The notes beneath the pieces are model-generated. The model saw only the letters and a list, made by a program, of their open reading frames with translations. It searched no databases and was not told the DNA's origin. A stretch of DNA of 64,000 bases, taken from positions 124,001-188,000 of the forward strand of contig LUGG01000007.1 in NCBI GenBank assembly GCA_001683735.1, written 5' to 3'. Position numbers and translations under genes: made by a program. Positions within the stretch are counted from its first letter, which is position 1. Every line of letters begins with the position of its first letter. Origin of the DNA: Grifola frondosa (taxonomy: Eukaryota; Basidiomycota; Agaricomycetes; Polyporales; Grifolaceae). Shown one piece after another: positions 52,951-64,000 of the stretch.

Positions 52951-55140
52951 TATGACGTTCACGAACATACCTAGTACATATGAAGCTAATTTGAGAAGGA
53001 AAAGAACATACGAGTCCGTAAACCTTTCGAACGTGAACGTAGCTAAGATAGCTTCCTGCTTCTGTCGAGAGCGACGTCAGTCCGATACCGCGTTTCGACC
53101 CAGTGGCGATTACGATCATGAAGCGGGTTGAACATCAGTGTTTTTGGGTGCTTGGATGAGAGCATCGCCCGGGCAGCAGGAGTCCTGGGGTGATCGCGTG
53201 AACAATTCGAGAGCGACGACAAGGCGTTGCAGGATAATGGGATCTGCGAGCGACAGCTCGACATGGACAAATTCTTCGAAGAGGTCGAGCGGATATAGGA
53301 CTGCAAGTGCAATAGGGAAACGACACAATTTACGTGGAGACAACGTTAGCACAGATACGACGACATTTTAGAATGTGGCGCATACGCACTGCAAGTATGC
53401 GCTTTCCACGGGCTGGAACATAGGATACAAGGACAAAATTAGATTGCCGCATTACAAAAAGGACACAGGCATTGGAAGATTTGAACGCAGATGGGAAAAG
53501 AGAGGACATAACGCGGCGGAACATTGAGGACAACTTGCGCAGAGAGGACATAGCACGATCGATCAGCGGAAAGCAGATGGAGATAAATATCAATCTAAAG
53601 CAAGATATAAACAAAATGTCTAGACGCGCTCGGGGCTCAAACGACATGAAGGTTTTTGACTAGGATAACGTTCGACCACGATCCTTACGGCACAGGAGCA
53701 GAGGAGACCGTCTGTAGTATTTGCAAGGTCGCAGTTTCACTGGGCTGCACAGGGGAAAGGAAGCGGTCGGGAGGTGGTGGGAATGTTCTACGAGCATATA
53801 AGAAGTGAAGTCACAGTAGAGAACGGGTCAGAGATGAGTAGGCCTGTTCGTGCTGGATAGTACGTGTGCAGGTTGTTTCTGAATCGCGGTGGTGTATCTT
53901 CCGCCACGATTTGGAGATGACCCAGCACAATCTAGTATGTCGGTATCCGGCGGGGAGCAGTTGAGCAATATCAAGAGATTGCGACTGCTGTGGTGCAGAA
54001 GTGATTCATCGGAATAGCGGGTAGTCATGCGTGGTGGCGATATGGGAATGGGGGAGAACGTTGAAGAGACGACAAGATGTTGGACAAGTGGCAACACTGC
54101 ATGGCTGTGCATGCGACAGCAAGCGGAGGCGCTCGAGCGACTGGCATTTCCATGCTGCAGGCGTGAAAGTGGACACGCACCACATGCCACATTTCGTCGT
54201 GAGAATACGTGACGAGATGAGGAGTATGTGAACGAATGTGACAGAGGAGATCAGGGAATTTGTGGGCTGGGATCAGACACGGATTCAAATCGACAGCAAG
54301 GAGCTCTAGGGTGGCTGGGTGCGGATCAACGGCGACGTGCCAGCCATCGCAGTTCAAGTCCCCCTCCTTCCGATACAAAATGGATCGTGAGCATAACAAG
54401 CACGTGCAATTAAGCGTATGAACCCACATTGGTATTTTAGGGACCTGCTGTATGAGCTACACGTTTGGCGTTGAACGGTATTGTTCGCGACCACCGACCG
54501 CATCTCGATGCGGATTATTTGTCACAGAGATTGCGATAGGATTACAAGGGGAATGAGATATACGAGAGAGTTCTATGCACGGGCTCAACGTTAGCGTAGA
54601 CATGATGATATCATACAATGTAACACATACGAATTGCCAACGTGCGCTCTCCACGCGCGAGGAAAAAGGGATATAAATACAGCATCAGATGTCCACATTG
54701 CGTTTCCGGAGAACAGAGTTGTGTCGGACAGCGAGAACACAGCATACGACGTCGCAAAGAGGTGAGGAAGTGAGATAGAGCAATCGAACAGTCGAAAGAG
54801 ATTGAGATTGAGACCAATAAAGCGAGATGAAGAGCAAGAAAGGATACAAGTGGGAGAGAGACATGATGGAGACTCAAATAACGCAGAAGCCTTCGGGCCA
54901 CGCTGCGCAGTGAATGGTAGCGGGTATATTCGGATAGACTGCAGAGTCATCCAGTCGAAGTTGTGAACATATGGAGACACTGCTTCCAAAGAGATATTAG
55001 AACGGTGTGCATGGCAGGTAGCATATTGTATGGAAGTGATGGTACGGGGTGCCTAGATTCAGTCAACCAGGTTACGAGATGTCACTGTGAACGACGATTG
55101 AATCAGTGCGCCTAAAGCTGCAATTCAAAAACCGCATCTG
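52950..55140. repeat. Degenerate repeats, further copies of the 46.5-50.1 kb block
   Basis: The TCAACGTTAGC...CTCTCCACG marker recurs at ~53,336-53,412 and ~54,580-54,658. The ACATATGAAGCTAATTTGAGA marker occurs at ~52,975. From ~54,920 the sequence is the 3' flank of the F-box gene, duplicated at 6,640. Confidence 0.5.
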
Positions 55141-55141
55141 G

Positions 55142-56458
55142 TCAAAAGGGCTCGTGCCAATGGACATCTATGGAGAGAATTCCTCGTGCATGAATGCGGG
55201 GTAAACACTGCCGAATGTCGCGCGCCACGCAATCACGCAGCGCTCCCAGATCACATTCCGTCTCGCTTTCTTCAGACTCTGGGAGGCTGAATGAGAGGTC
55301 GAATTTGACTTGTTCGAGATCTCCAAAGTTCTCTCGGCACAGGTCCGCATCAATGGCCGCCATATGATTCCATCTCTCCGGGCCCTCCTCATAGGACCTA
55401 ATAAATAACACACAGTCGATTTCAAGGTGGCGTAGGCGCGATACTACCTGTGACATGATGCGAGCAACTGTCATCCAGTCAACCGTTTCGAAGCCATAGG
55501 AAGCACGCAGGCGAAGAAATTGAAGGTCGGTGTTATGCACCAAAGTTGGGACCTCCGCTGATGAAGTATGTCAGCAAAATCTCTATCATAAGTCTTGGGC
55601 GTACTCACCAAAGAATTTGAAGCAGGATGTGTCCAGATGTATCAGGGATCCCCCAAGAGAGGATATCAGTTGCTGGACACCGCTAGAATCTGCATCAAGA
55701 TCACCCAGTGAATGAATATTAAGATGGGTGATGGACGTGGAAGACCTGGTTCGGCATAGCCAGGCACACAGAGCATTGAGATACATTAATTGGGCGGAAA
55801 AATGGAGAACCTTCAGTTGTGGCCCAGTCCCCCGAGACCCCTCCGGCACGATGGCTTTGTAGCAGTATCGCATAGTGCCGATGTCGAGTTCATGCAAGTG
55901 AGGGAATGCAGAGATGAGCATCGTAAGATCGCGTAACCTATTAAATGCAAATTGACGCAGGCTGAGGCCGTGAACAGAAGTGAATCCATGAAGCGCAGCG
56001 TAGAACGAGGGATGAGGCGTAAATTCTTCAGAGAAGCCGAATGTGATAGTTTTAAGCTGTGTCAGATAGCCAGCGATGTGATGGGGTATTGCATGCAAGA
56101 ATGGCCGCGAATGGTGCATGTCCCGCACTGTCAAATGGTGTACTAAATGCAGATACTCCTTCCGATGAGGATCATGGAGCACTTGGCGGACGAACGACTC
56201 GAATTGAGAATGTGAGCAAAGAGTGATGGAGTGGAACATATTTTTCTGACTCGCAGGACGCCAAGCGCGGCATGTGAGGGCACAATTTTGCAGACTACGT
56301 GGGTCATCGTAGAGGAACGAAATGATGTGGTCGATAATCTCTGGGGGAAAGACTGGAAGTGGATCGGGGTTGGCAGGTCGAAGGTGGTCAAGATGAAGCA
56401 TGTAATCATCCGTAAGGAGGTCTGTGTCGTCCCATGGATAATGGTTATAAAGTGCCAT
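55142..56458 (-). CDS. F-box domain protein, two exons, intact
   Basis: Exon 1 is 56,458-55,609 and exon 2 is 55,557-55,142; the intron has donor GTGAGT and acceptor ATCAG. The spliced frame is 1,266 nt, 421 residues. I chose ATG 56,458 (MALYNHYPWDD) over the in-frame ATG at 56,629 because family similarity begins there. F-box residues ~33-70: PPEIIDHIISFLYDD and NCALTCRAWRPASQ. Leu-rich segments follow (HLTVRDMH, LSLRQFAFNRLRDLTML, LKVLHFSAQLMYL, SLGGSLIHLDTS). The expected role is substrate choice in an SCF ubiquitin ligase. The gene and its 3' flank are duplicated, without the F-box, at 6,640-7,919. Confidence 0.88.
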
Positions 56459-56790
56459 CGTGTGAGAAGACGGTGAATCGTAGCAGAGGAATACGAGTAA
56501 GTACTGCAGCTGGGTGGTGGTAAACAGGCCCCAATAAGACTTGAGCCTACGTAAGTGCGAGGTTAGGGTTAGGTCCAACCGGGTTTGACGTCGTCGTCCT
56601 CCCGCAACTCGTCTGTAGAGTGCACGCATCTATACCCTGACGACGATGCGCGCTGTCGGGTAATCTGGCGCATGCTCATACGATTGAATTGGAATTCATG
56701 TAACGATCTATAATACATGCTTTACGACTACAACTGCATGAAATCTGAGGATAATTTAATAGGAAATATGCGAAATAAGGCTAGAAAACC

Positions 56791-57801
56791 TCACCAGACG
56801 AGTGTTATCCAGTTAAGAGAAGGATAAATTGTCAAAAAGTCTCCGAGTTTCCTGCGAAAAACGGGCTCGATGCCATCGTCATTCACTTCGAAAGTTTCTA
56901 AACGAGAACCAGGAGAGGCACGATATTCGAGTGCAGAAACCATCGCATCGAAGACCGAGTATTGACTGAAAGTCCAGAAGTTGACGCGGATCGACTTCAG
57001 GCGAGGACAGACCACAACGTTGGTGTCCGATCCGAACGCTGTTGACGAACCTAAGGCCATAAAAATAGCCTCGGCTGCGTAGGCGTATTCGATTTCCAGG
57101 CACTCGAGAAATGCGAAACAACGCAGGGTCTGCTACCATTGACCGACGATCTCATCGTTGGTAACGTCGCCGATTGAGGTGTCCAGAACTTGCAACGACC
57201 GCACGGGGGCGGCAGAGAACATTCTTGAAACACCATCCAAGACTCAGGGATGGATACACCGAGGATCGTAATTTTAATGGTTGTACGTTCCGGAATAGAC
57301 AGATGGGATAGCAGACATGCAGCCTCCGCGGTACGTTCAGCGAACATTACAAGAGAATTGAGTTTGGAGAGCGACACGCTGAGGCGGAGGTGTGGCGTGG
57401 TCGTCGACTCCGGGGTTTTGAAAATACTAGATGTACCCAAGCTCTCCAGGTCGGGACATTCTTCCAAGATCTCAAGGAAACTGAGCAGCGACGGTCTCTC
57501 TGATGGAGAGATATCCGGAAGCTCAATCAGATAGAGGAACACAAGCGAACGGAATGCCGATGGAGGCCAAAGAAGATCAACGTGGGCCAGATTAATTTTG
57601 CGAAGGGCCGGGAATTGATCCCTTGAGAGATCTTTGAAAATGTGGACGTCTTTTCTCGTCTCTCATGACGAAGTTGAATGATACCAATTTAATAAACTGG
57701 AAGGTCAATCTGGAGAGCGCGGCCTGGGCATTATCTGACAAATGCATGTAAAACGCAAGGAAGATAATGCGATCCGCATGAGGGGCGATGGCTTCGATCA
57801 T
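56791..57801 (-). pseudogene. LRR/F-box-like protein, N-terminally truncated
   Basis: The minus strand reads IIFLAFYMHLSDNAQAALSR, then after a one-base shift (~57,650) FPALRKINLAHVDLLWPP, LVFLYLIELPDISPSER, FLEILEECPDLESL and LRLSVSLSKLNSLV. After another frame change (~57,140, with one in-frame TGA/TAG) it reads CPRLKSIRVNFWTFSQY and FLTIYPSLNWITLVW, then stop at 56,791. The Leu periodicity and LEECPDLESL-like motifs are typical of the C-terminal half of Agaricomycete F-box proteins. No F-box is left, and upstream sequence changes to repeat DNA near 57,820. Confidence 0.6.
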
Positions 57802-57824
57802 CTCCAGAAAGGACGGCCATCAGC

Positions 57825-58250
57825 AAAAAGTCGCAAACCCGGTAGCGCTTGCAAGACCTAACCAGAGGTTCGCATTCCGGTACAGCCCGGCCAGATCTGC
57901 CATGAGGCTACATCAGCAAAAACTCCGGAAGCCGAGCAGGCCATACATGAGTGTGCACCGGCCCCAATCCAGTGCACTAAATATATCTTTCCTACCTGAG
58001 CAGGCAATGCACACTTGCCACTTGGCAAGAGTCGCCAGACAGTGCCAGACTGTGCACCATGTGCCCGGAGGCGTGCAACTGGAGGCCGGCCTGTCCAAGT
58101 CGTCACTATTCATCTGATAAGATAGGGCCAGGCACCCATACATATCGGGCCAGGCCTGCTATCCTATCAGACGACTCGGGCATTACCTGGCCTGGCGTTA
58201 GCGGATATTAGCCCGGTCTTGCAATATTGCTTACTTCAACAAATATATTT
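57825..58250. repeat. Repeat-like DNA with CCAGAC/GGCCAGG motifs and imperfect hairpin
   Basis: Contains GCCAGAC and GGGCCAGG motifs and an imperfect inverted repeat (CTGATAAGATAG near 58,115 against CTATCCTATCAG near 58,170). The stretch 58,020-58,085, read on the minus strand, resembles 60,050-60,110. It is probably a short non-autonomous element. Confidence 0.4.
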
Positions 58251-58265
58251 TATTCATGTTATGAA

Positions 58266-59530
58266 CTAAAACGAGCAATATTGTATGATGAAAGAGTCCC
58301 TGCACGTGCTCACAGTCATCCTTAAGAAGTCACATCTCAGTACCCACTCGTTACCGGGGCGGTTGCGGCTGTGATAGCATCGAGCCATTCTAGATCCGGC
58401 ACACGTTGTGCACATCGCCGACGAGGGATGGCCGCCATGATGAAGGAGTGAACGAGAAGTCGATGTTTGCCATGGGTGTGATTGTAATGTGGACGGTGTA
58501 TGCGAGGACCTCTTCGCCGTCTTGCATGAACTAAAAGATGGTAAGGAAAGCACGCATATAGATATGCTAAGACAGGGGATGAGTACAAGCAGGGAGAAAG
58601 TGATGGGAACCCGGCGCACGTACCTATGACCGACTGTGCATATGCTCGTGGTCACGGACATGCATGGGATGGCGGCGGGAAGCTGCAGCTCGTCAAGGTG
58701 GTCATCTTGAGAGCAGAATACACATTGCTCAACGGCCGACGTGCTGTGCTCGATGAGTGAGGAAGTTAGTTTGAAAGAAGAAGAAGCAGTATACGCACCT
58801 AGGTCAGCCAGCTCGCCACCCCAATGACAACGAAGGGCATACCAGGGACAATGCGCGATGGGCGTTGATGAAGCAGTACGTGCTGCCGGCATGACGACGC
58901 AGCGCTAAGTTGGTTCCATAGAAAATTACGAATCTGCGACTCACGGTGTGAGCATGCATATATGCACAAAAAAAGCTGCGGATACCTTCTTCATGGGTAT
59001 TTTCTCTTCTGCGTAACGCTGGCGCACAAGCTGAATGCAACCTAAATCAGTCATGGTATTCCGTGAAGAAAATGTGCTCCACCTCTGCCCTGTACTCCTG
59101 CGGCACGTTCCCATGCGATGTACCTCCCGCCGCGGACGGCGACATGCGGCTCATGCAGCGTTGCCCGCCGTCCAGTCCGCACGCTCCCATTACTCCTACT
59201 GGCACCCTCCACTCCATCCATCGTCGCCTTCACCTCCACTCCATCGCCCATGCCTCCCGCGCCCGCCGACGCGTAGTATTGCCCGGTGAGTACTTGCCGC
59301 TGTCGTCATCCGAGTCGCGACCAAAGTCGTACTTGTCGTCGAACTCGGGCGAGGACATGCGCAGGCTGTGCAGCCCGGACATTGACGGGTGCGACGCAGA
59401 GCCAACCTGCAGCACCCAGCAGAACGCAAACGGGTTCACGTGTAGGTTCGAGAAGGAAGTCGAACGCGACGGCGTACGAGCCCGGCGGGGGCGATGGACA
59501 CAGGCGGCGTGTGTGTGCTGCATGGCGGGG
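58266..59530 (-). pseudogene. Unrecognised decayed spliced gene(s)
   Basis: Intron-like boundaries on the minus strand (GTGCGT ~58,800 to TCGAG ~58,752; GTACGT ~58,622 to TTTTAG ~58,532) lie between short coding-like exons. One of these reads FMQDGEEVLAYTVHITITP and IDFSFTPSSWRPSLVGDV, then meets a stop near 58,395. Near 59,350 another piece reads MSSPEFDDKYDFGRDSDDD and YSPGN. No family was identified and the frames do not join. Confidence 0.3.
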
Positions 59531-59599
59531 AGCTGAAGATGGGCATATTGTAGGGTGCAGGGCCGGCGAGCATCATCCCGGATGTTTTTTCTCTGCTAG

Positions 59600-60350
59600 A
59601 GGTCGATATATGCGCGTCCATTCCGAAGACGGCGGAGCGAGAGAGTAGACTCGAGATCGAAAGGCTCATAGTGAGAGATCTTAGTAAAGAAGAGATAGAG
59701 TCCATTTGCAGGTAGGAGGTACTTCTTATAAGAGCTAAGATCGAGAGAAAGCGTGACATCATATAAGAAAACACCGAAAACGTTCAACGCTAACGTTGCG
59801 AATAAGAGAGGTAAACACCTAATTTGGAAGGTCCATACCCCGATTTGACCAAGTGTGAACTCCCTCTCGTCTTTACAGTTAGACACAGTGAAAAATATTT
59901 TATTAAAATCGGATGCACACTATACCATAACACTATGCAAGGTACTTTATCTACTATGTAAGAGAGTACCTATGTGTGCAGGACCGACATGATCTGCTAC
60001 ACGCTCTGCTGGGCGCTTGCCCTATCTGGCAAGACGTGCGCAGTCTGGTAGCCTCGTGGCCTCCCTGGCCAGATTGCACGTGTCTGGCCGGACGGTGCAA
60101 CGTCCACCAGACTTTGGACTTTTTGCTGATGTACCAAATGCCGGGCGTCTGATTGGAGCGCGCAAGTCCTGAGCAGACGGCGCGAGTCTGTGAAGACATT
60201 GTAATGTAGTACAATATCGTAGTATACATCTGACAATATCGTGTATTTTAATGTATTTTAATATGATTATTTGTGGGGCCATATATTGCGAAGCCCGACC
60301 CTTCCAAGCCAATGTAGGAATGCAGCTACATAAGACAGACAGCAGCGGTG
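59600..60350. other. Intergenic with dispersed repeat copy at ~60,005-60,240
   Basis: Carries the same repeat as 45,185-45,285 (GCGCTTGCCCTATCTGGC, GTCTGGTAGCCTCGTGGC, GCACGTGTCTGG), longer here. The rest is AT-rich without a gene. Confidence 0.5.
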
Positions 60351-60353
60351 TAC

Positions 60354-63300
60354 CTACAGTGCGGAGAACCCAGCCTCCTCTCTCTCCTCGTCCTCGTCAT
60401 CTCCTATTTCCTCGCCGTCCTCCGGACCCAGGTCCGGTTGCGTCTCCTCCTGCTCAGGCTCCGCCCCACTATCTTTGCTCCCCTCCGACCCGTACCCTTG
60501 CTCTCTTGCGAGCTCATCTTCATCGATCTCTTCGGAGTCCTCTCCTTCGGTACCTGCTTCCTCATCTCCATCTTCATTGCTTGCTCGCGCAGCGCTCGGG
60601 CCATCTTCGCGCTCGACTTCTAACTCCTCCGAGTCTTCTTGAGCACTTGTGCATGGCCTTGGACATGCGCCTGTTGAATGGAGTGACCCCGATCGATGTC
60701 CTATCCCTCCTCCGTTGTACCGCATAAACATATCGCGGTCAACGAACCTAATACAATTGATTTCGCATTAGTACTTAGAATACACGCGAAAAGCAATTGT
60801 ACTCACATCCCGACGTAGAAATATTTCCAGTCATTATCTTCTTCTTCATCCTGGCGTGCTATAGAGTACCCAGGGAGGCTTTCATCTGTGTGCCCGTGCT
60901 GGAATGCCGGAATCAGATGTGCGCCTCGGAGAATCTGTTGAGGGTCCAAGAACGTAAACGCATCTTCTTGTCGACAGTCCGTGAACTTCAGGCGATGCAA
61001 TCGTTTCGTATCGAATCCTCCAGGCTGTGTTTCGTCCAAATCAAAGGAGCGAGCCCACAAGATGTCGTATCTCTTCGGCTCAGGACACCTCGGAAGGTCG
61101 GGACCGGAGCGGTATGCATTAACATGAAAGATAGTGAGAATGCGAGCGTACATGAAAGGGTGGGGGTCGCCAGAGGGTGCAAGCATCATCACGTCCGGGT
61201 GAGAACTTGGGTTGATCGAATCCTGTGAGCGCCGCATGTCGTACGTAGTGTAGTTGACGCGGAGGACCTTGTGAATATACAGGCGGTTTTGTTGGATACG
61301 AAGTGTGTCGCGGTCGTCATCTGAGAACTGTGGAGGGAGGTCACTATCCGAGGATCCGGTCATTCGAGCGAGCAGGTGGTCCTCCAGCTTGCGGACGAAG
61401 TCCTGAGACAAGATCAGCAATGTTGCGCTAGGAACCTGGAGAACGTACCTGGCATGCCGGATCTTCTAGGCGGTCTGACGCGAACTCCGTAAGATCTATA
61501 TGCCGCCTTTGATCCTCGGCGATATGGTGATGCTCCTTGGGGGAAGTGGGGGGAGACGCTCGCTATCTGCGAACCGAAGGCGGACTTGATGGCGGTGGAT
61601 GCGTCGAATAGCCTTGGGAGCTTGCCTTTTGCGTTTCGAGCTCTCGTGGTGAGACGTAGAGTTGACAGCGTCTTGGTGGTGAGCTCGGATCCTTCGCAGA
61701 TAGGACTCACGTCGCATATGCCTCGCAATCTGGAGAGTGAACTGCAAGTTCTTGTTAGTGCGAGCATAGAATTTCTTGATGCGTCGGTGCTCTAGCTCGC
61801 CCTAGAATTATTGTTAGTATTACTGAAACATCAAATGAATTGACGACTCACAATTTGAGTTGTGTAATTGTCGGTTGTCCCAAACAGCCGGATTGTACGC
61901 ACATAGTCACCAAGACGGTGCCATTTACATGTGCAAGTTGAATACCTTTGTTTTCTTAGTCGGTGCTGCCGCTCTCGCCTTTCCTTTGTCCTTAGGTGCC
62001 TTGCTCTTGGATGCAAGTGCTGCTGTGCAGCGCTGTCTGGCCGCCGTCTCCTTTGGGAGCTCCTGAGTAGAATAGGCGGCACAAACGACCTTCTTGAAGG
62101 TGCGCACAGACTTTCCTAGGGCTGACGTAGCTTGTTCGAATTGGCAGAGTGTCGAATCCGTGTGGAGCCGTAACTTGGCATGTGCCTGCCAAACCGCCAA
62201 GTCGAAGTACATGTCGAGTAGGACGGTGTTGTGCTTATGTTGCAGTAGCCCTTCAATGACTGGAATGATGCACTGATCGTATTTATTAGCATCTGAACAT
62301 TGAGGGTAAACAGCCAATGCACCTGCAACATGTCTTCATAGTCACGCGCGGCCAATTTCTTAAAGCCTGAAGTATTACCTCCGAATCGCCGTATGGTGTC
62401 GCGTCCAAATGTAGGAACCTGACGAAATCTAATAAAGTTGTTATTATTCAATATCACCGTTGAATGAGGAGAAGTTTACCTCGCATCGAAATGTTGGACC
62501 TTGTCCGCGCCGGCTGCAATGAGGATGCGCACTGTGTGCGTTGTTGTGTCTTTAAGCGTGCCAAGCTCGAATTCGTGCATTTGGTCTGGCACCAACATGC
62601 GGTAATGGTTTTCTCTGTGTTCCTTGAACCGAATTGAAAATGCACTCTGAACGCACGCAGAGATTAATCAGCACACAAATGGAGGTTGCACAGAAACATA
62701 CCCTTGTTGTGGTGAGGGGAAGTGGGATCCAGTTTGCGTGAAATTTGTGCGCCTTCGGGGGAGTATCCTTTCTCGAAGAGCCATTTGCGGGCAATCGAGA
62801 TGTCCCAATTGACTGAAGTCGTCTTCACGAGTTTTGCGCGTCGCTTCCGATCCACTGCAGTCCCCATTTCGGGTACGTACACCTTCTTGATAAGGCATGC
62901 GGGACATGGACATCTAGCGAGGAACCGCAAGCACGCTACAAGCATTCTGAGTGCGCCCGGATTTAATCATGTAACGCATGCATATTGTATGAGATACGCA
63001 CTTTTCTGGGTAGTCGGCCGAATACGTGAAGAATCGAGGGAACAGTCGCCTTACGATGCCGTCGCCACACTTGATCAGGATGCCGTGGATGTATGCGTGC
63101 ATGAAATCTGGATCGAGCAGTTTGAGCCAGATGTTGTGCATCAGTTCACGTCGGACGAAGCGCAGGATGGCGCCTGGCGGGGTGATTGTATATTGACTGA
63201 TACCACTCCTGAAAAGAGTCTGGAAGCTGCAAAGACGCGTGTAAGCAGACTGTAATATAAATAAGATAATTCTGCGCACCTTAGGTATGTACGCCATATG

Positions 63301-64000
63301 GTGTGCTGCAAAAGAACGAGGCTTGCCCCGGAGGTACTTGGATAAATTTCCAAAGAATAGATAGATTGGCCACAGGGAAGCCAAGCCAAAACTGGCCAGG
63401 TGTGTTGAGTCCGACCACACCATAAGGGGAGCGATGGCGTACTCGACATCATCCGAGTCTTCAGGCTGCCGTGGTTGAGCGCGCATAGCAGCATCTGCCT
63501 CAATCATCGCGTCCGAGTTGAATATATCCGTGTATATACGCTCGGGGTGTGAATCTGGAGCGTCGGGCTGCCAGAACATGGTGAAGGGTACCCAGTGAAA
63601 TCGGCGCGAAGAGACGTCTTGGAAGCGGCTTTGATGATTTCCACCAGGGACCGTATGTAGACGCTCTTGACCTCGAATTCCGGGGCAGCCTCCTCAGAAG
63701 GGTATGCGACATCGCCGGGAACACGGATTTTGATAGATTCCTGACGCCATCCATCTTGCGCGTCGAATGCTCCCTCAGTGTCCACGAATCGGTCAAGTCT
63801 CTGGCATTCCCGCGCAGCGCTGAAGTTTTCGAGTCCTCGGGTTTGAAATCCGGAGCGCGTATCACATCGTGGACCAGTCATCGACTTCAGAGAGTGATTT
63901 GGTATTCTCACCAGAGTACAGCCAGTCCATGAGGCGGAAGACAGTCATGTTGAAAACGGAGCAAAGACCTGGGTGAGAGAGACTGGCAGAGAGATGCCAA
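60354..64000 (-). pseudogene. Plavaka-type transposase, copy B, 5'-partial at window edge
   Basis: It enters from the right edge (TVFRLMDWLYSGENTKSLSE ~63,930). Then come ECQRLDRFVDTEGAFDAQDG (~63,790), YTDIFNSDAMIEADAAMR (~63,520), the segment around VWSDSTHLASFG (~63,415), FVRRELMHNIWLKLL (~63,150), FFTYSADYPEK (~63,010), ARCPCPACLIKKVYVPEMG (~62,890), PDQMHEFELG (~62,580), VPTFGRDTIRRFGGN (~62,400), LHTDSTLCQFEQATSALGKS (~62,140), KWHRLGDYVRTIRLFGTTDN (~61,900), FVRKLEDHLLARMTG (~61,390), FLDPQQILRGAHLIPAFQHG (~60,950), FVDRDMFMRYNGGGIGHRSG (~60,740) and an acidic tail with stop at 60,354. Most exons are open, but one-base shifts lie near 63,600 and 63,190. It is better preserved than copy A and in opposite orientation. 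Confidence 0.85.

Noticed and set aside
40743..64000. KDZ-type transposase as an alternative for copies A and B
   Set aside because: The motifs present (WSDSTHLASFG, LADYPEK-like, HALGDYVRTIRxFGTTDNY) are those I associate with Plavaka; no CxC zinc-binding module or KDZ signature was seen.
1..64000. tRNA, rRNA, telomere repeats
   Set aside because: I looked for T-arm/acceptor patterns and TTAGGG runs and found none convincing.

Overview
The window looks like accessory, transposon-rich DNA from a mushroom-forming basidiomycete (Agaricomycetes). The evidence is: short introns of about 50 nt with GTRNGT donors, CTNAC-like branch sites and YAG acceptors; Plavaka-type transposases; a Ty3/gypsy element of the Agaricomycete type; an expanded F-box family; and fragments of the fungal genes PRM1 and kinesin. 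No tRNA, rRNA or CRISPR locus was seen. Homology calls come from recognised motifs, not from a database search.

Left part (1-16.9 kb). A frame-disrupted hypothetical gene is followed by a ~2.9-kb AT-rich minisatellite of 31/32-bp inverted-repeat units. The array abuts the 3' end of a truncated gene of a basidiomycete-specific family (5.2-5.75 kb). Next come an F-box pseudogene (6.6-7.9 kb), a longer member of the same hypothetical family (9.0-11.2 kb, minus) and, head to head with it, a Plavaka transposase gene (11.5-15.2 kb, plus). A kinesin pseudogene then runs into a PRM1 fragment.

Middle (17.4-36.6 kb). A 19.2-kb Ty3/gypsy LTR retrotransposon on the minus strand splits the PRM1 fragment, with ~2.03-kb nearly identical LTRs and a 4-bp ACGT target duplication. 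It encodes gag with a zinc knuckle, two retropepsin-like domains, RT-RNase H and integrase, plus a 147-aa ORF inside each LTR. Several kilobases between protease and RT (about 24.0-28.8 kb) have different base composition and promoter and splice signals of their own, and look like a nested insertion or captured DNA. PRM1 resumes at 36,582, and a kinesin-tail fragment follows at ~37.5 kb.

Right part (38.7-64 kb). A DUF6698-like gene (minus) lies head to head with a second kind of Plavaka transposase (copy A, 40.7-45.0 kb). A related copy B lies inverted at 60.35-64 kb and runs off the window. Between them are two intact F-box genes (50.2-51.6 and 55.1-56.5 kb, minus), F-box fragments, an LRR/F-box-like pseudogene (56.8-57.8 kb) and decayed repeats.

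Two patterns stand out. Two Plavaka genes each have a divergently transcribed hypothetical gene 230-285 bp from their start. Many coding regions carry single-base frame breaks with few in-frame stops, which could mean recent decay or uncorrected sequencing indels.
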